Assembly: GCA_013397455.1 (NCBI GenBank)
Contig: VYZB01000237.1
Span: 631,794 to 695,793 of the forward strand
Length of the DNA stretch: 64,000 nt
Source: Crotophaga sulcirostris
Taxonomy: Eukaryota; Chordata; Aves; Cuculiformes; Crotophagidae
Direction: 5' to 3'
Shown here in pieces: positions 27,501 to 40,359 of the stretch (its first letter is position 1; each line of letters starts with the position of its first letter). Made by a program: the position numbers and the translations under genes. The notes below the pieces were generated by a model. That model made no database searches and was not told where the DNA came from. It worked only from the letters and a program-made list of their open reading frames with translations.

Positions 27501-28999
27501 ATGAAACACAAGCAGAGACACTGTGACATACACTGAGAAAGGAAATGGTGAGAGCCCTGGAATAGATGTCCAGTGGGAGTTCCTGATTACATATCCACAA
27601 GAAGGTGTCAAGGAGGCAAAAGAAGATTTCACTTGGACAGCTGGAAGCAGATCAGGAGTAAAGATAACTGCTGCTCAGTTACATCAATGAGCTCAACTAA
27701 GGGAAACTTAATGGCTGTAGCAGTACAATACATATATCCAGAACCCTGGCCATATGATCAAGAAAATAATTTATGCAGAGTATCAGGTCACAAATTAAAA
27801 CTAATTCAGTGATGGAGGAAAAAACTAACAAAAACTAACACCTCCCCTGGATTTTATACTAGACATAAGGTTTGAATGCAAGGAAGAAAATAAACTGTAG
27901 CTGATAGATCAAGGAAGATAAGATCAGAATCATGGTCTTGAAAATTAGCTAGGAAGACTTTGGTAAGAAAAGTTTCAGGTGAATCGGCAAATCAAACTGG
28001 AGAGTGCCTATGATAGAAGAGTATACCAGGAAGAGGAGACACTGATCATATTACAAAAAAAAACAACAAAGAAACTAAAAAAAATACCCCAAAACTAATA
28101 ATGCTCATTTATTTTACAGAAGGAAAAAGAGATTAAGCAAAATGAGACATGCTAAAAAGACAACTGGGATCAAGGACATGTTTATTTAAGGTAGACAAGA
28201 ATAATGAGACAGAGTGAGGGTAAAGAGCCACACAAACAGGATTAAAAAATAAGAAGATTAAATAAAAGAGGACGAAGAATGAAAATTTAAGAAAAAGAAC
28301 AGAAGACAGAAAAATAAAGTTGACAAGGAACTGTTGCATCTGCAACTAGAGGAAGAAGGGGAGAAAGCTATAGGATGGGAGGTAATGAGAGGGGAAAAAG
28401 ATAGAACCAGGAATCACTTTTATCCTATGGAAATCACTGTACTTGCATAAAAAGTAATACAGTTGAGAGAAGAATCATATAAATTTATAAAAAGTATGGA
28501 ATTCTTTATATTTTATTTGGTAAAATCTTTAATATCAGAGAAATGCATTTGTCCTCTGATGATTTATCATTGTCTCTCTTAAAAGTGCTATAGAGTTTGG
28601 GGGGAGTTTAGAGCTGCTAGAAGTTACTGACAGGACAAAAGAAGGAATGTTACTAGACAGAGAGACATGAAGCAATTGCATGGTGAATTAGGCCTTCTGT
28701 TCAATGCACAACTTGCCCTTTCCCATTAACACTATTACTTATTACAGTGATTATTGTCCAGAAGGAATTTTTCCTGGGCTCCTTTTCCTTCAACGGCATC
28801 CTGGACAAAGAAAAAAAAAGGTGCAATGCCTGAGGAAACAATTGGTATGCAAAATTTCTAGGGAAACAAAGGGAAAGCACGAGATAAGCAGTTTCAGAAA
28901 ATCTTTAAATAGCTTATTTCTTTCTCTTCTCTCTCTTGCCTGGAGAAGTGCTTTTCATGTATGCATGTAAAAGCACTGAAACTCTTTTAAATAGAAGTG
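24521..28999. other. Intronic sequence without a recognised gene
   Basis: AT-rich intron. A 12-bp palindrome GTAATTAATTAC lies at 26347-26358 inside a stretch (about 26090-26430) that looks conserved-element-like (see findings). A (GT)6 run lies at 26988-27000 and an (AC) run near 27262. No exon signature was seen. Confidence 0.5.
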
Positions 29000-29061
29000 C
29001 TCCCTCCTCCTCCTTCTCCTCCTTCTTCTCCTCCTCCACCTCCTCTTCCTCATCCTTCTTC
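29000..29061 (+). repeat. CCT/CTT pyrimidine tract
   Basis: Sixty-two bases that are all C or T except for adenines at about 29038 and 29052, built from CCT and CTT triplets. On the transcribed-RNA sense of IMMP2L (minus strand) it reads as a GGA/GAA purine tract. Such tracts can form triplex DNA and resemble purine-rich splicing enhancers; both roles are inference. Confidence 0.9.
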
Positions 29062-30399
29062 AAGGTAGGCAGAGAAAATGAAATTTATTGACTGCAGCAG
29101 ACTTTAATTTCATTCTATCTCTTCATTTTGACTGTAGTAGCTGCTGTAGTTTTGCCTCCAATGACACTGGATTCCTTCTGAACTATCCTTAACACAGTAG
29201 TAGTATCCTGCTCTTTCAGCTATGGGTACCAGGCAACGGTGCAATTTTATGTACATATATATACACACATATACATAATTCTATATATGTAAATATACAC
29301 ATTAAAAGCATATCTAATAATATGATATAATTATGTATTTTATACTTACTGAATATAGGTCTCTGTGTATATACATATACTGTTATACAACAGAAAATCT
29401 CCATAGGTTTTGATAACCAAATAAATAAGGGGAATTGAAATTTAAGGTTAGTAACTTGCTTCCCAAGATTATGTCTAGACCCTGCTCAAATGGTTGTCTC
29501 TGCATTGCCAACTGAAGTCACTAAAAACTGGTGAAAATTACTTAAAAACCATGACATTTAGAAATGTTCTTCTGTTTACACTCTATTATCTTACTATATC
29601 AGCTTATAACATGCAATTCTCTGTCTCCAAGTTTCAATTTCCTCCACGGTACATAGCCTCTTAAGTTCTGGGTTTCTAACTAGCCCATTAGTCTATGGAA
29701 ATTAAGAGATTCAGCCTATTGCGAAATGGTAGGTCTAAGAAACACTTCCTGGCTTCCAGATCACCCCTGGTCTATCCTAACTCTATGTTAGTACAAGACC
29801 TGCCAAGTACATCCTGTCATCTCCTTCCCATCTTTCCTTTGAAAGGAAAACCTAATATATAGAGGCCAGAAAGAAGCACAGCTTGACGTATTTCAAAGAA
29901 AAGACAAGGGCTGCATTATGGTACAAATATGGTATGTGTTTTAACACCATTTCTTTTCTAAGTCAACTCTATATACATTTTCAGAGCTCTAGCTCCAATT
30001 ATTTCAATGGAGTCATGAGTTTCCTTCTAGAGAAGAATTTTTAGGTCAAGTCATTTTGAAAATACAGTCATAACATACACATTCAAATTTTCTTTTCTCA
30101 CCAAAAACTCACATAAAATGGGACTAATCTCTCCACATTAAATAGCTACACTATGGGCATTCACACTTAATCTAACAAACAAAAATCTATGAAATTTAAC
30201 AATCTCTTCAAAAGTTTATTTAACCTCTTACTATTACAGAATCTTCCAGTGGGAGAAATACTGCAATTTTCTTGCATAAAACAATATGCGGTATATAACA
30301 ATATAAAATTATTCCTAATATTTAATGCATAACTCTTAACAGTTTAATCCAATCACTTCTAATATCGTATTTCTTCTAAGGCTATGTAGTGTAGTTAAT
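29062..30399. other. Intronic sequence with an alternating AT/AC tract
   Basis: AT-rich intron. An imperfect alternating purine-pyrimidine stretch (TACATATATATACACACATA and similar) occupies about 29250-29300 and is an old microsatellite. No gene was recognised. Confidence 0.55.
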
Positions 30400-30560
30400 C
30401 ATATCAATCATGTATAGAACTTTTACATATTAAAAATTGTTATCAGACTCCTTTACCAATCTTGTGTTTTCAAAGTGTTCCTGCTCCTTCAGCCTTTCCT
30501 TATCTATCAACTTTGCATATACCTTTTAGGTGTACTCAAAAATCAACCTGCTGTTTTTGC
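30400..30560 (-). mobile_element. Possible ancient CR1 fragment, minus strand
   Basis: The text TTATCAGACTCCTTTACCAA, then TGCTCCTTCAGCCTTTCCTT, follows the order seen in reverse-complemented old CR1 ORF2 (conserved blocks for the S-L-E-K and L-R-G regions). Similarity is weak by eye and the ends are uncertain; it could be chance in a pyrimidine-rich stretch. Confidence 0.4.
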
Positions 30561-32342
30561 TGAGATTTCTCCATTTCTATACTGAACAGAAAAAATATCT
30601 ACAATATCCTAAAATGATGTTTTAGTTAAGTAATCCAGTTTATTTGCTGTAAAACTATCATATTCCTGCTTGCTATTCACTTTGTTGCACAAAATCCCCC
30701 CGAGTCCAATCTTTTTTCTTCTTTACCCAATTTTCATGATAAACGTGACGACAAGAATGATGCCTTTCCGTGAAGTAAAAAGTATATGACAAATTACCTT
30801 AAAACCTTTGACAGACTACCTATATTGATGCATCAGTACGAGAGAGACATAGTCTACTCTGAATTTTTATTTCTTTGTTTACTTTATTTGTAACTTAAGA
30901 GAAGCTGGGTTATTTGATTGGATTTTTTTTTTTAAATGGAATTTCCGTAGAGAAAAGATTTTTCTTATTCCATGTTATGGACTGGGCAAAACAATATATT
31001 CCTACTTTCTATATTGTCAGATACTATTATACTTTATTTTGTTTTGAATACCAACTCATCTGTACTATATTTAATTTAGCATCTCCAATTCTAAGAGTTT
31101 TACTGATAACACACTGATATACACGCTCTAAGGAAAAAAAGCTCTAGCTCATACATCAGTGCCATACATTCATCAGTTTACAGATAAGAAGTCCCTAGTT
31201 TGGGGTTCAAATCTTATTAATTTTCCCAGCACAAAATCTTGCATCTGGATCTTTCATTTAGACAAACAATGCGTGAAATCACATACAGATTGGCAGTTCC
31301 CTACTGAACTTACATCTGGGAAGACTGATTTACCATGATTATACCAACAAATATATGGAACATATCAGAGTCATGCAAAGTAAGACTGATTATCTAGTTC
31401 TTAAATGGAAACAGGTGGTTGAGAAATGTGGGGAACTAAGAACTTTTCCAGTACATTTGGTCAAATATTTTCAGAACTTCCTTTCATTTCCAGAAATGAA
31501 AGGAAGATTTAATTATTTCTTAGCTGAAATGGGGACAAACTGTCATCTGCAAAACTAAACAGCTTATTTGCTTTCATAACTTTGTCGGTCAGAGTACCGG
31601 TCATAACAAATTCTGAACAGGTGATCAGAAACCCACTGAAGGTTCTAAAGTTAAAAACCAAAAACAACTACATCACGTGTTCATTGAAAATCAGTGCGAT
31701 AGTTACTATTAAAAAAGCTCGGAGAAAATTAGAAACGCAAGGCTATTAATTTGGAGACTTAATAAGAGCTTTCCTGATTTTCTATCAACCAATGTTCTGA
31801 GGAATTCCCATCAGATTTAATGCACATTAAATATTGCAACTTAATAATAATTTCCCGGTATCTATGTCTATACATATTTGCCTTTCTTTAATTTTTAGTG
31901 ATGGCTTCCCTTCTTCCTTTTCACAGTCTGAATGTCTGGGTTACAGCACAGACAGACAGAGCTTCATGATAATACAGTTCTTAACTGGATTTTGTGTGTC
32001 TGAAATCAGCCATTATTAAACTCACCTAAGGCCTTGATTTGCTATAGCCAATAAGATAATACTAATGGGATTCTGATATTATGCTGATGTGAGTGTGGTT
32101 TGGTGACTCATGTAGTCAAGACTTAAAGAAACTTTTAAAATGAGTTTTAAAAGCAATTGATGGCGATTTGGTCAGAAATCAAAACTAATCTTATTTTAAT
32201 TATCCAAAGATGAGTACAATCAGAACACAATTGAGACAGAGTGGAGATACATCTGTGTGAAAATGGAACTCCATTATGTTTGCAAATATGCCTTCTTCTG
32301 TGAAGCTCCGATTTGAATCACAAGTTTTATTTTAGAATTCAA
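30561..32342. other. Intronic sequence without a recognised gene or repeat
   Basis: AT-rich intron. Several frames of 60-67 codons are present on the plus strand (for example 30914-31117 and 31355-31558); none has a recognisable motif or splice context, so I treat them as chance. Confidence 0.5.
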
Positions 32343-32475
32343 GATTCAAAAAGCATTTGGACAATGCCCTCAATCACATGGTGTGAATGTTGAGGAGTGT
32401 CCTATGTAGGGATAGGAGATGGACTCGAGGATCCTTTTGAGTCCCTTCCAACTCAGGTAATTCTATGATTCTAAG
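32343..32475 (+). mobile_element. CR1 LINE 3' end, plus strand
   Basis: AGCATTTGGACAATGCCCTC, GGAGATGGACTCGAGGATCC and GTCCCTTCCAACTCAGGTAA, then TTCTATGATTCTA, form a classic CR1 3' UTR with an ATTCTATG tail. It is 5'-truncated to about 130 bp and has moderate decay. Antisense to IMMP2L. Confidence 0.9.
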
Positions 32476-34740
32476 TTGCACTGCATTTTCCATTGGACAA
32501 TACAGACGCCATTTGATAATAAGTTCTTTATAACTAACTTAAATACAGCATCTCACAAGCCCACAGGGAAAAAACATGACTGATGTTCTGATTACCTCTC
32601 AACTACTGGCCTATCCAGCAATCTCTGTGCTCAGAACCTTGCATTACAATTGATGATTTTTACATCTGACGTTAGCAATAACTACTGCAGGAAATCACAC
32701 TTGTATCTGTGCAATACTTTAAAATTAAGGTAAAAAATGAAAATAAAATAACTATGTTCAATTTCATCTGGATTTCAGGGGCAATTTCTGTCAAATTTCT
32801 CATTTTGAGACTAAGTGAAACATTTCATTCTTTCTGCAGATCTACAAGGATGCAAATCCTGTTTTCACAGTTGTCCTTTTCAAGACAATATCTTTTTTGT
32901 GTAACTTCACCAAACACCAACAAGAAAGAAAGTAAAACAATTTAAGTTCTTTAACTTAATTTGTTTTCAATTTTGCATTTATTGCCAGCCACTGCAACTG
33001 TCAGATGGAGAGTTTCAGGTACTTCAGAACATCGGCTTAGCAATCTTTCCTTGTTTTAAAAGACGTGAAGTTTATTCCTCCAAAATGGTTCTATTTAATC
33101 TAAGCAGAATTTGTCTCCAGTGAGTAACAACTGTTTTGAATTTCTTGTAATTAAAGTCAGTGTGTTTAAGCATATATTATACAGTTAATTTATATTTAGA
33201 CTGAAAACTTCAGTTGCCTGTAAAGTGACAACACAGAATCTAGGTTTGAATAGCTGAATCATGATTCATTTCAATCTATTTTTTAGTTCTGTTCTCAGCA
33301 GACCTATTTTATACCTCTTGATTCTTGGCAAATTTGGCGGGGTTTTTTTCCCCATTCATGTATACATCACTTATAAACATATATAAAAATATATTTAAAT
33401 GAGTAGATATGTGTATGTATATTCTATATCAAATTGAAAACCACGTACACTATATAAAATATTTAGAAGGGCTTATAAATTTAGCAAAAACAGGGCCTTG
33501 TCACTTTCTGTCCTTACTGTAGATTCTCACAGTCAGTCCTCTATATAGATTTCTTCTCCAGAATAAAGTAGCTCTCCCAGCTTCATATGTTAAATAATGT
33601 CTACAAAACAATTACATTGGAAGCTGGTGACACACTTTAACATCAGCGATACTCTTCTATAATTGACCATTCTTCAAATATCAACCAGTACTTGGTAGTC
33701 AAGGAATGATTCAAATACAAATAGTATTCACTCATTGCTGTTAAAGGTGTACTACTTACACTCCAAAGATGTACATAATCAGATAACTTGACATACATAT
33801 AAGAAAATTCAAAGAATAGTTTCTATACAGTAAATGATTCAAAGCTTTAAGCTCTAAAAGGTTGCTGGATGTTTTCCAAATCTTCAGCATAATAATTTTA
33901 ATTGCTTCTCATGAACCATCTAATTTGTTATGAAAAGTGACTCGTGTGCCTACACTTAAGTGACTGGTACTATTTTAGTTAGTCTACTGAGACATTCTCA
34001 TGACAAGGGCAGCTATAACACAATGTTCAAGAGAACTGTGCCTTTCTGCAACTGTAGCTTATAGGACCAGACAGGATAACTAGAACATCTAAAATGCCAC
34101 TAGATAGGTATGCTTAAGCAACTGAATTTCATCTATAAAGCCTGTAAAACTTATGGATTTCCTTTGGAAATTAAAGGTTGTACAGAAAGACTTCTTTAAT
34201 TCATCACTCAGCTTCCAATGGCTTATTATAGAAGAGCCTGCATTCAAAAAATTTCAAATACGAATGATATGATTTTCTTTCAGCACTGAATATACAACAT
34301 GAGAAGTGGTCATAGCAGGAAACACTTTATTTCAACCCCTAGAGATGTAGCCACTAAGAGAAGAAGGAAAAAACATCTTTCAACAACATATGCTAATCTC
34401 TTGGCCTTGTCCTAGCAACAAGTCAGCAGCTAAAAGTTAAATATAGCAGAACAGAATAGAGCAGCTAAAAGATGAAACTTGGTGGGAACTTAAACTCTGG
34501 TAAAAGACAATTGTGAGCCAAAAAGGAAAAGTCCAATATATCTTTGCATGCTCAAATGATTTTCACCTGCCTGTGTATGCAGAGATAGTGTATACAGATC
34601 TGTAAATATTTCTAAACAAGTCCTCAAAATCTATTATTTACATCAAAGAATACATAGGAACAGAACACAATTACTTTTGCAGAGGCTCTTACAGACTGAC
34701 TAGCACTGGTAGAAAAATGAATAGAGGATACACGAGTACA
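32476..34740. other. Intronic sequence without a recognised gene or repeat
   Basis: AT-rich intron. There is a GGGG-T7-CCCC local inverted pair near 33342 and an AT-rich alternating stretch near 33375-33430. No gene or mobile element was recognised. Confidence 0.5.
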
Positions 34741-34780
34741 GGGGAGGTGAGGGCAAGGGTGGGGGCAATGGGAGGTGGGG
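34741..34780 (+). other. G-quadruplex motif
   Basis: Six runs of three to five guanines, at 34741-34744, 34751-34753, 34757-34759, 34761-34765, 34770-34772 and 34777-34780, are separated by loops of 6, 3, 1, 4 and 4 nt. This satisfies the standard G3+N1-7 quadruplex pattern with spare runs. The G-rich strand is the template strand for IMMP2L. Folding is inferred from pattern only. Confidence 0.8.
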
Positions 34781-37700
34781 AAGAACAGAAAGAAAATGTC
34801 CTAAAACATGCCCTAAAATTTAAAAGAAAATAAGAGGGGTTATAGGATGAGCTACACTACACTGCACTACTCTAGCTGATTAACTGTTGATGCAGGCATT
34901 TCTACTGTAAAAGTTTAGTTCTGTCCATGCAGAATTTGTAAGTCTTCACATTAAATAATGAGTCTCAAATTTCCTATGAAATGGTCTTGCTTTTTTTTTT
35001 TCATCATCATCATCATAAAAATTCACATTAGCCACAGAGAAATGAAAGGTATAGATGTTGCCCCATGCTTTAATGTTTGTAACATTAGGTATCTTCCTTT
35101 TGCAGCCCTGTAACCTTTTACTTGCGGCATTGAAGTCTCCTTTTGACTTTGTAGTCTTTCACTAACATACCCAAAAGCTGCCGTGACAATATTTTTACCT
35201 TGTACTCCCAAATGTTCTTGTCCTCATGGCCTTGTGTCATTGAATTGTAAGACTTTGATATGTCTCTGATGTCGAGTTTCTCTTGAGAATGTGATTATGA
35301 CTGATGTTTAAGTCACTCTTTCTCCTCTCACTTCATAGTTTTTGCTTTATAACTTTATGGTCAGGAATATGTAGAGGTTCGCAGATAACATTAGTAGATA
35401 ATTATTATTTAAATAGCCCAGAAGCAGTACCCAGAAATACACATGCACAGAACTTAAAAATATGAGTGCAATATCTGCGTCTGCTCAATGTGCTACAGTC
35501 AGCACCATCAGCACTAAAGTGTAAGAGAAATCAGCAGGGAGACCAAGGTGGTACTGCTGTAACTGTATATGTGGGAAGGGTTCAGGGGAGTATCTGCGGT
35601 ATTTGAGAAAATGATGGGAAGAGGACTCTTGCCAGCAGATATCCCAGTCTCTTCCTTTCCTGCTGGCCACTGGTGTAGCTTTCTCTTTTCTTTCTTTGTC
35701 TCTCTTTTTTCTTTTTTTTTCAAAGAAAGTTTTTTGCTTCATGAAGAAATACCACCATGTATACCATCAGCTAGGGTCCTCACAGATATGCTTGTCTGAT
35801 CAGCCTTTGAGTAACACAGAAAATACTCCAGATTTCAAGAAGCTGTCTACAAAAATCAGTAGACATGAATGTAGCATTCCTGATATATCTGCTATTTTTG
35901 CCCATGTTTGGGTAATCTCAAGCATGAATGATTGAAAGAAGATTAAAGTTGATACTAATAATAACAATGAAACAGTTTAAGTTATGTGGCCCAGCCAGAA
36001 CAAAAGGAATCATGAAAAAAATCAATATAAACTATAATTTTATATTATCTAAAAAAAAGGTATTTAAATCCACAAAAGGAAACAGTTAGGCATTTGTTAT
36101 TACTTCAAAAATTGACCCAAATTTTCAAAATCTATGTAGTACAGATCCCAAAACATCTAAAACTCATCTAACAAAACCTCTTCAAATATCATCAATATTT
36201 CACAGCAGAGTAAGAAAAGAATTAGAGATCTCTCAATAATCTGTCAGGAAACTGAAGCTTTCTTTAGAGAAATACAGAAACTCAATTAAAGAAGTAACAT
36301 CCTAAACAGGTTTATCACATGTCTCAAATAATTCAAAATATTCAAGATTCTTTAGACAAACAGTTTGAGAAAACATAGAAATGTAAACAAACACAGCAGC
36401 CAAGCATCAGGAAGTGCTTTCAATGTAACTATCTAAATCAGACAATATAAAAGCATGTAGATGAATTTTGTCTTCATAGGGAAGGAAATGTAGCAGTTCA
36501 CTAATTCCCTTAACTGCCTTCCATACATAAGACAAAGTGAAGCTCTATTCTATTTCACCAATAGAGAGCTCTTGACAGAGACTAGCAAATGCTCCATATT
36601 AACCTCTGTCTCCTTACAAAGAAACTAGAATTAACATCAGCTGAATAAAACTTACAGAAATGAAAAATATTCTGGTACCTAAAAATTCCTTATGTCATTT
36701 TTTCCCTTTTCATAAACTGGGCTCAAAGCTAATGGTGCTGAAATAAACTGTATCCTTGAGGATGTTTTTTACCTGTCTACAGAGTGCCTGGCAGCATAGA
36801 TGCTGAACCTAAACTCTAGAATAACTCATTAGGAAATATATAACATCTGTGGCAAGATTTACTACAAATATGCCTGAAGTGTTTTAAAAAATTAATATTA
36901 TGCTGCTATGCTTGGCTTAATTAGCTTTCTTCTTCATTTGCAAAGCATATCTGTCTGCTTTATGAACTTAGTCTCTATTTCCCATTCTTCAAAACCTGCT
37001 TAATTAAAGTTTTGACTATTGCATAAGCTTTAGAAACAGTAGAATGACTTTTAGCGGTAGAAATCTAAATTCTTCTTTTAAATCTGATCATATCTACACA
37101 TAGTCTATCAGAAATATGACAAGACATGCTCCATAATACTTCTCAATAGACACATGATAACTGCAACTTTTAATTATACAAGCCATAAATTTCCCCTATG
37201 CTGCATGTAGGCAATTTGGAGTTTTTTGCACATAAAGTTGCACTAGCAGTGGAACTGTGATTAATTCAGCCAATCACCAAGTCAATCCCCTGAAATCCAT
37301 TAAAGGTCACCTTTCTTTTTTAGGTATGTAACTATTTCTAATCTGTTCATTGATTTCCTCATCCATTATTCTATTCTATCTCTTTCAGAGGTCCATCACT
37401 TATTAGACTCCCACCTCTACTAGTAGGGCACTATGCTTGGTTTTCAATTATAGCAGTTCTATCACAATCTTTTTCAGCATTTATCACTTGCTCCCCTTCA
37501 TGCTATAATGAATGATTAAGTACTAATTTATTTTTGCTATATATACAAAATTGGAACCTAGTCATTAGAAATGATATCGAGGATATACCTGAAATTCTAG
37601 AAATACATGACATACAGTTTATCATATTATATTGTTGGTTGCATATTAAAAAGCTTGTAGCATAATGGTCAGTGAGCAGAAATTATTTGTGCAATCACTG

Positions 37701-39021
37701 ACAACACACTACAGCAAAGAAAATGTTTTTGGCTTCCCTGTGCACAGATGCTGGAGACCCTGCTTAATGACTTGTTACCCATTATACCCAAAATATACTA
37801 CAGTTTCATCACACAATTTAATTCACAGAAGCAGAATGTCAACAATAGTCGGTTCTATAATAATGAAAAAAGATAATAGTCATTTTCACTCCTATTCTCA
37901 TTTGAATCTCATAACCACTGGGGTGATCAATTTCAAAACCTTATTAGTTCTGCTACTGCGAACTATCAGGCCCTCATCTCAAGATCAGTTTGCAGTGCAA
38001 AATTATGGAGGCAATCTTTTTAAATGAACAATTTACAATTAATATTTCTGCCAACATATATTTGCAAGCTGTACATAATAGCAAACACAATAATTTCAAA
38101 ATTCTCAAATTAAAACATAGGCAGTTATTGTGTATCGCTGACAAACAGTGCTATAAAATACACAGTGGCACTGAAGAAATTTGTCGGGCTGTAAATCCAG
38201 TGAGGAAAAGAAGCAAACAAATAGGAAACTTTACGCTATTTTTCTAGATTTAAAAAAAGGGTATATAAAGCATTATCAGTTCATTTTGTGTAGAATCCTG
38301 TAACCATTACTCCACTGAACAGAAAAATACAGAATGTATAAAATCAACCATCAATCTTTGAAGATGTGACATTTTTTGTGCTCTTTACATATGTTCTTAT
38401 CCTAAAAAGTGTTATAACCAGATTTGTATTGAGACTAAATTGGCCTATTTCCCTTAACAATAAAAGAACTGAGATGGTTCATACCAGCTGAGACTCTAAT
38501 CCTATGAGAGCATATTCAGATGATCACAAATGGCAGTGTTGGTGCATTTTAAGAAGTTACAGTGCTTCAGCTGGAGTTGGTAAGCAGACATGTGGTCCCT
38601 GTCAGCTCATTACAATGCCAAGTACATGGTGTTCATTTAAGCTGCCTTCAGCAATTTCAAAAGGGAGCCCAGGTGAAAGCATTGCAAAGATGAATGTTTA
38701 GGAAGAACACTTTGGAGACAAGCTATGCCTTTTTTCATATGCAGTAACAAAAGTGATACGACTGCTGTTGTTTCCCTTCACATGAGTGCAGATGGAAATT
38801 AATCTTCTTTATTAGGCTGGAGTAGTATCATGCAAATGGTTAACTTAAGGGAATCACATAAGGGAGTAGTATTTCCAGCTGCGGGGCATGGAATGAAGGA
38901 GGGAAGAGAAAGAGAGAGTAGAAACTGAAAGGGAGCAGAGAAGAGTAATACCTTCAAAAATCACTAACTCAGTCACTTGCAGTTACCTGGCTGTTACTTT
39001 TTTTTTTTTTTAATAAAATAA
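34781..39021. other. Intronic sequence without a recognised gene
   Basis: AT-rich intron. A CATCATCAT run lies near 35003. Stretches at about 37930-38220 and 38490-38705 have the mixed, low-repeat composition I associate with conserved non-coding elements (findings, inference). ORFs of 60-120 codons (for example 37665-38027) lack motifs. Confidence 0.5.
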
Positions 39022-39122
39022 AAAAGAAGATAAAAAAAAAAAAAGTCACCATTTGGGACTCTGAAGCCAGGNAAAAGAAGATAAAAAAAAAAAAAGTCAC
39101 CATTTGGGACTCTGAAGCCAGG
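39022..39122 (+). repeat. Exact 50-bp direct duplication separated by one N (probable assembly seam)
   Basis: Bases 39022-39071 and 39073-39122 are identical over 50 bp, including a 13-base adenine run, and the only base between them is the ambiguous N at 39072. A perfect duplication with one undetermined base exactly at the junction suggests two overlapping contigs joined without merging. A frame running across it on the minus strand is artefactual. Confidence 0.92.
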
Positions 39123-40276
39123 ATAATGATGCAGATAATGAAACAACCCCAGACTAAGTCTAGTTCACAAGACAGTTTTCTACTCATTTTTGGTAGGTGG
39201 ATACAACTCTCACCATGTTACTGGCTGAGTTCAGCACTTTAAGTATATCCAAGTAAGATAGAGGGAGGACTTTTGCACTGTTGTAAAACAAAATAACCAT
39301 AAAGATTTATCTGCATTATTTAGATTAGACTCTTGTTTCAGCATGTTTTCCTTGAGTTTGCATGCATAATAATATTCCTGATCCTAATACTGCTCAAGCT
39401 AACATAAATTATCCTTCCAACTTACAGGAGGAAAGAGCACAGAACTGTTGGGTTCTGAAACTTGTTTGCCTTTCCGCACATCTAGAAAAATCTGCTGCTG
39501 AAAAGCATGTGAACTTATTGTCTGTTTTCTGAGATGAGGAACCCAGGGAGTTCAGTTAATGGCTGTGCCATACACTCCTTATATAAGCATAAGCCTACAA
39601 TACCTTCGTTCATCCTTCCTCTTCTATAAAATTGGTTTAATTGGTTTAATACTCTTTCCTTCCTCCTCTTTTTTCTTGACATACAGAGCTTTTAATGTGA
39701 TACATATAGATGAGCATCAGAGCTGACACGAAGCTCTACAACTACGCAGAAACCACTTAAGCAGCCATCTAAATATTGGTAAGATGAAGTCCTAAACTGC
39801 TCAAACTGTTTTTATTAAAAACATCCTTTATTCTGATTCCTAGGTATGGATTTCCAAAATGTTAAATTTCAGGACCAACATGGACACTTGTATCTGTAGC
39901 TTAGAAAGTAAAGAGGAAATAATTTGTGAAAATTTAAATACATGAAAGTATTTTATTAACTATTGGATTTTTTAAAATGTTAGTGTGTTTTATCCACTTG
40001 CTGCTCACTTTTTAAAAAATGTTCATAAAGACAACCTATTGAGCTTCCTATTGAGATGATTATACTTGTATGCGTGTCTTTTCTAACTGCCTGATATCTT
40101 GGCAGCAAACCAGCTCTGAGTGAAACAGAAATCAAATGTTTCTTTAAAGAAAAATGCCTACAAAAGACATTCTTTCTAAAATGAGATGAATACACTGCAT
40201 TTGTTTAAGCTTCTAACAAAGACAACACTCCTCTAAACGTGGCATAATGCATTTGAAAATTAGTATCAGATCAGAT
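39123..40276. other. Intronic sequence without a recognised gene or repeat
   Basis: AT-rich intron. A 9-bp doublet ATTGGTTTAATTGGTTTA lies near 39630. No gene or element was recognised. Confidence 0.5.
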
Positions 40277-40359
40277 ATCATAGAATAATAGCATAGGTCA
40301 AGGTGGAAGGGCCCTCAGGAGGTCTCTAATCCAAACTCCTGCTCAAACCAGGGTTAGCC
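40277..40359 (-). mobile_element. CR1 3' end, minus strand (outer element, part 1)
   Basis: TATCATAGAATAATAGCATAG followed by AAGGTGGAAGGGCCCTCAGG and AACTCCTGCTCAAACCAGGG is the reverse complement of a CR1 3' end. It stops abruptly at about 40359, where a plus-strand CR1 begins, and appears to resume at 41051, so it is the 3' part of an interrupted copy. Confidence 0.8.

Noticed and set aside
38969..39187. 72-codon minus-strand ORF with an internal repeat as a repetitive protein
   Set aside because: It spans the N and the artefactual-looking 50-bp duplication; the repeat is an assembly feature.
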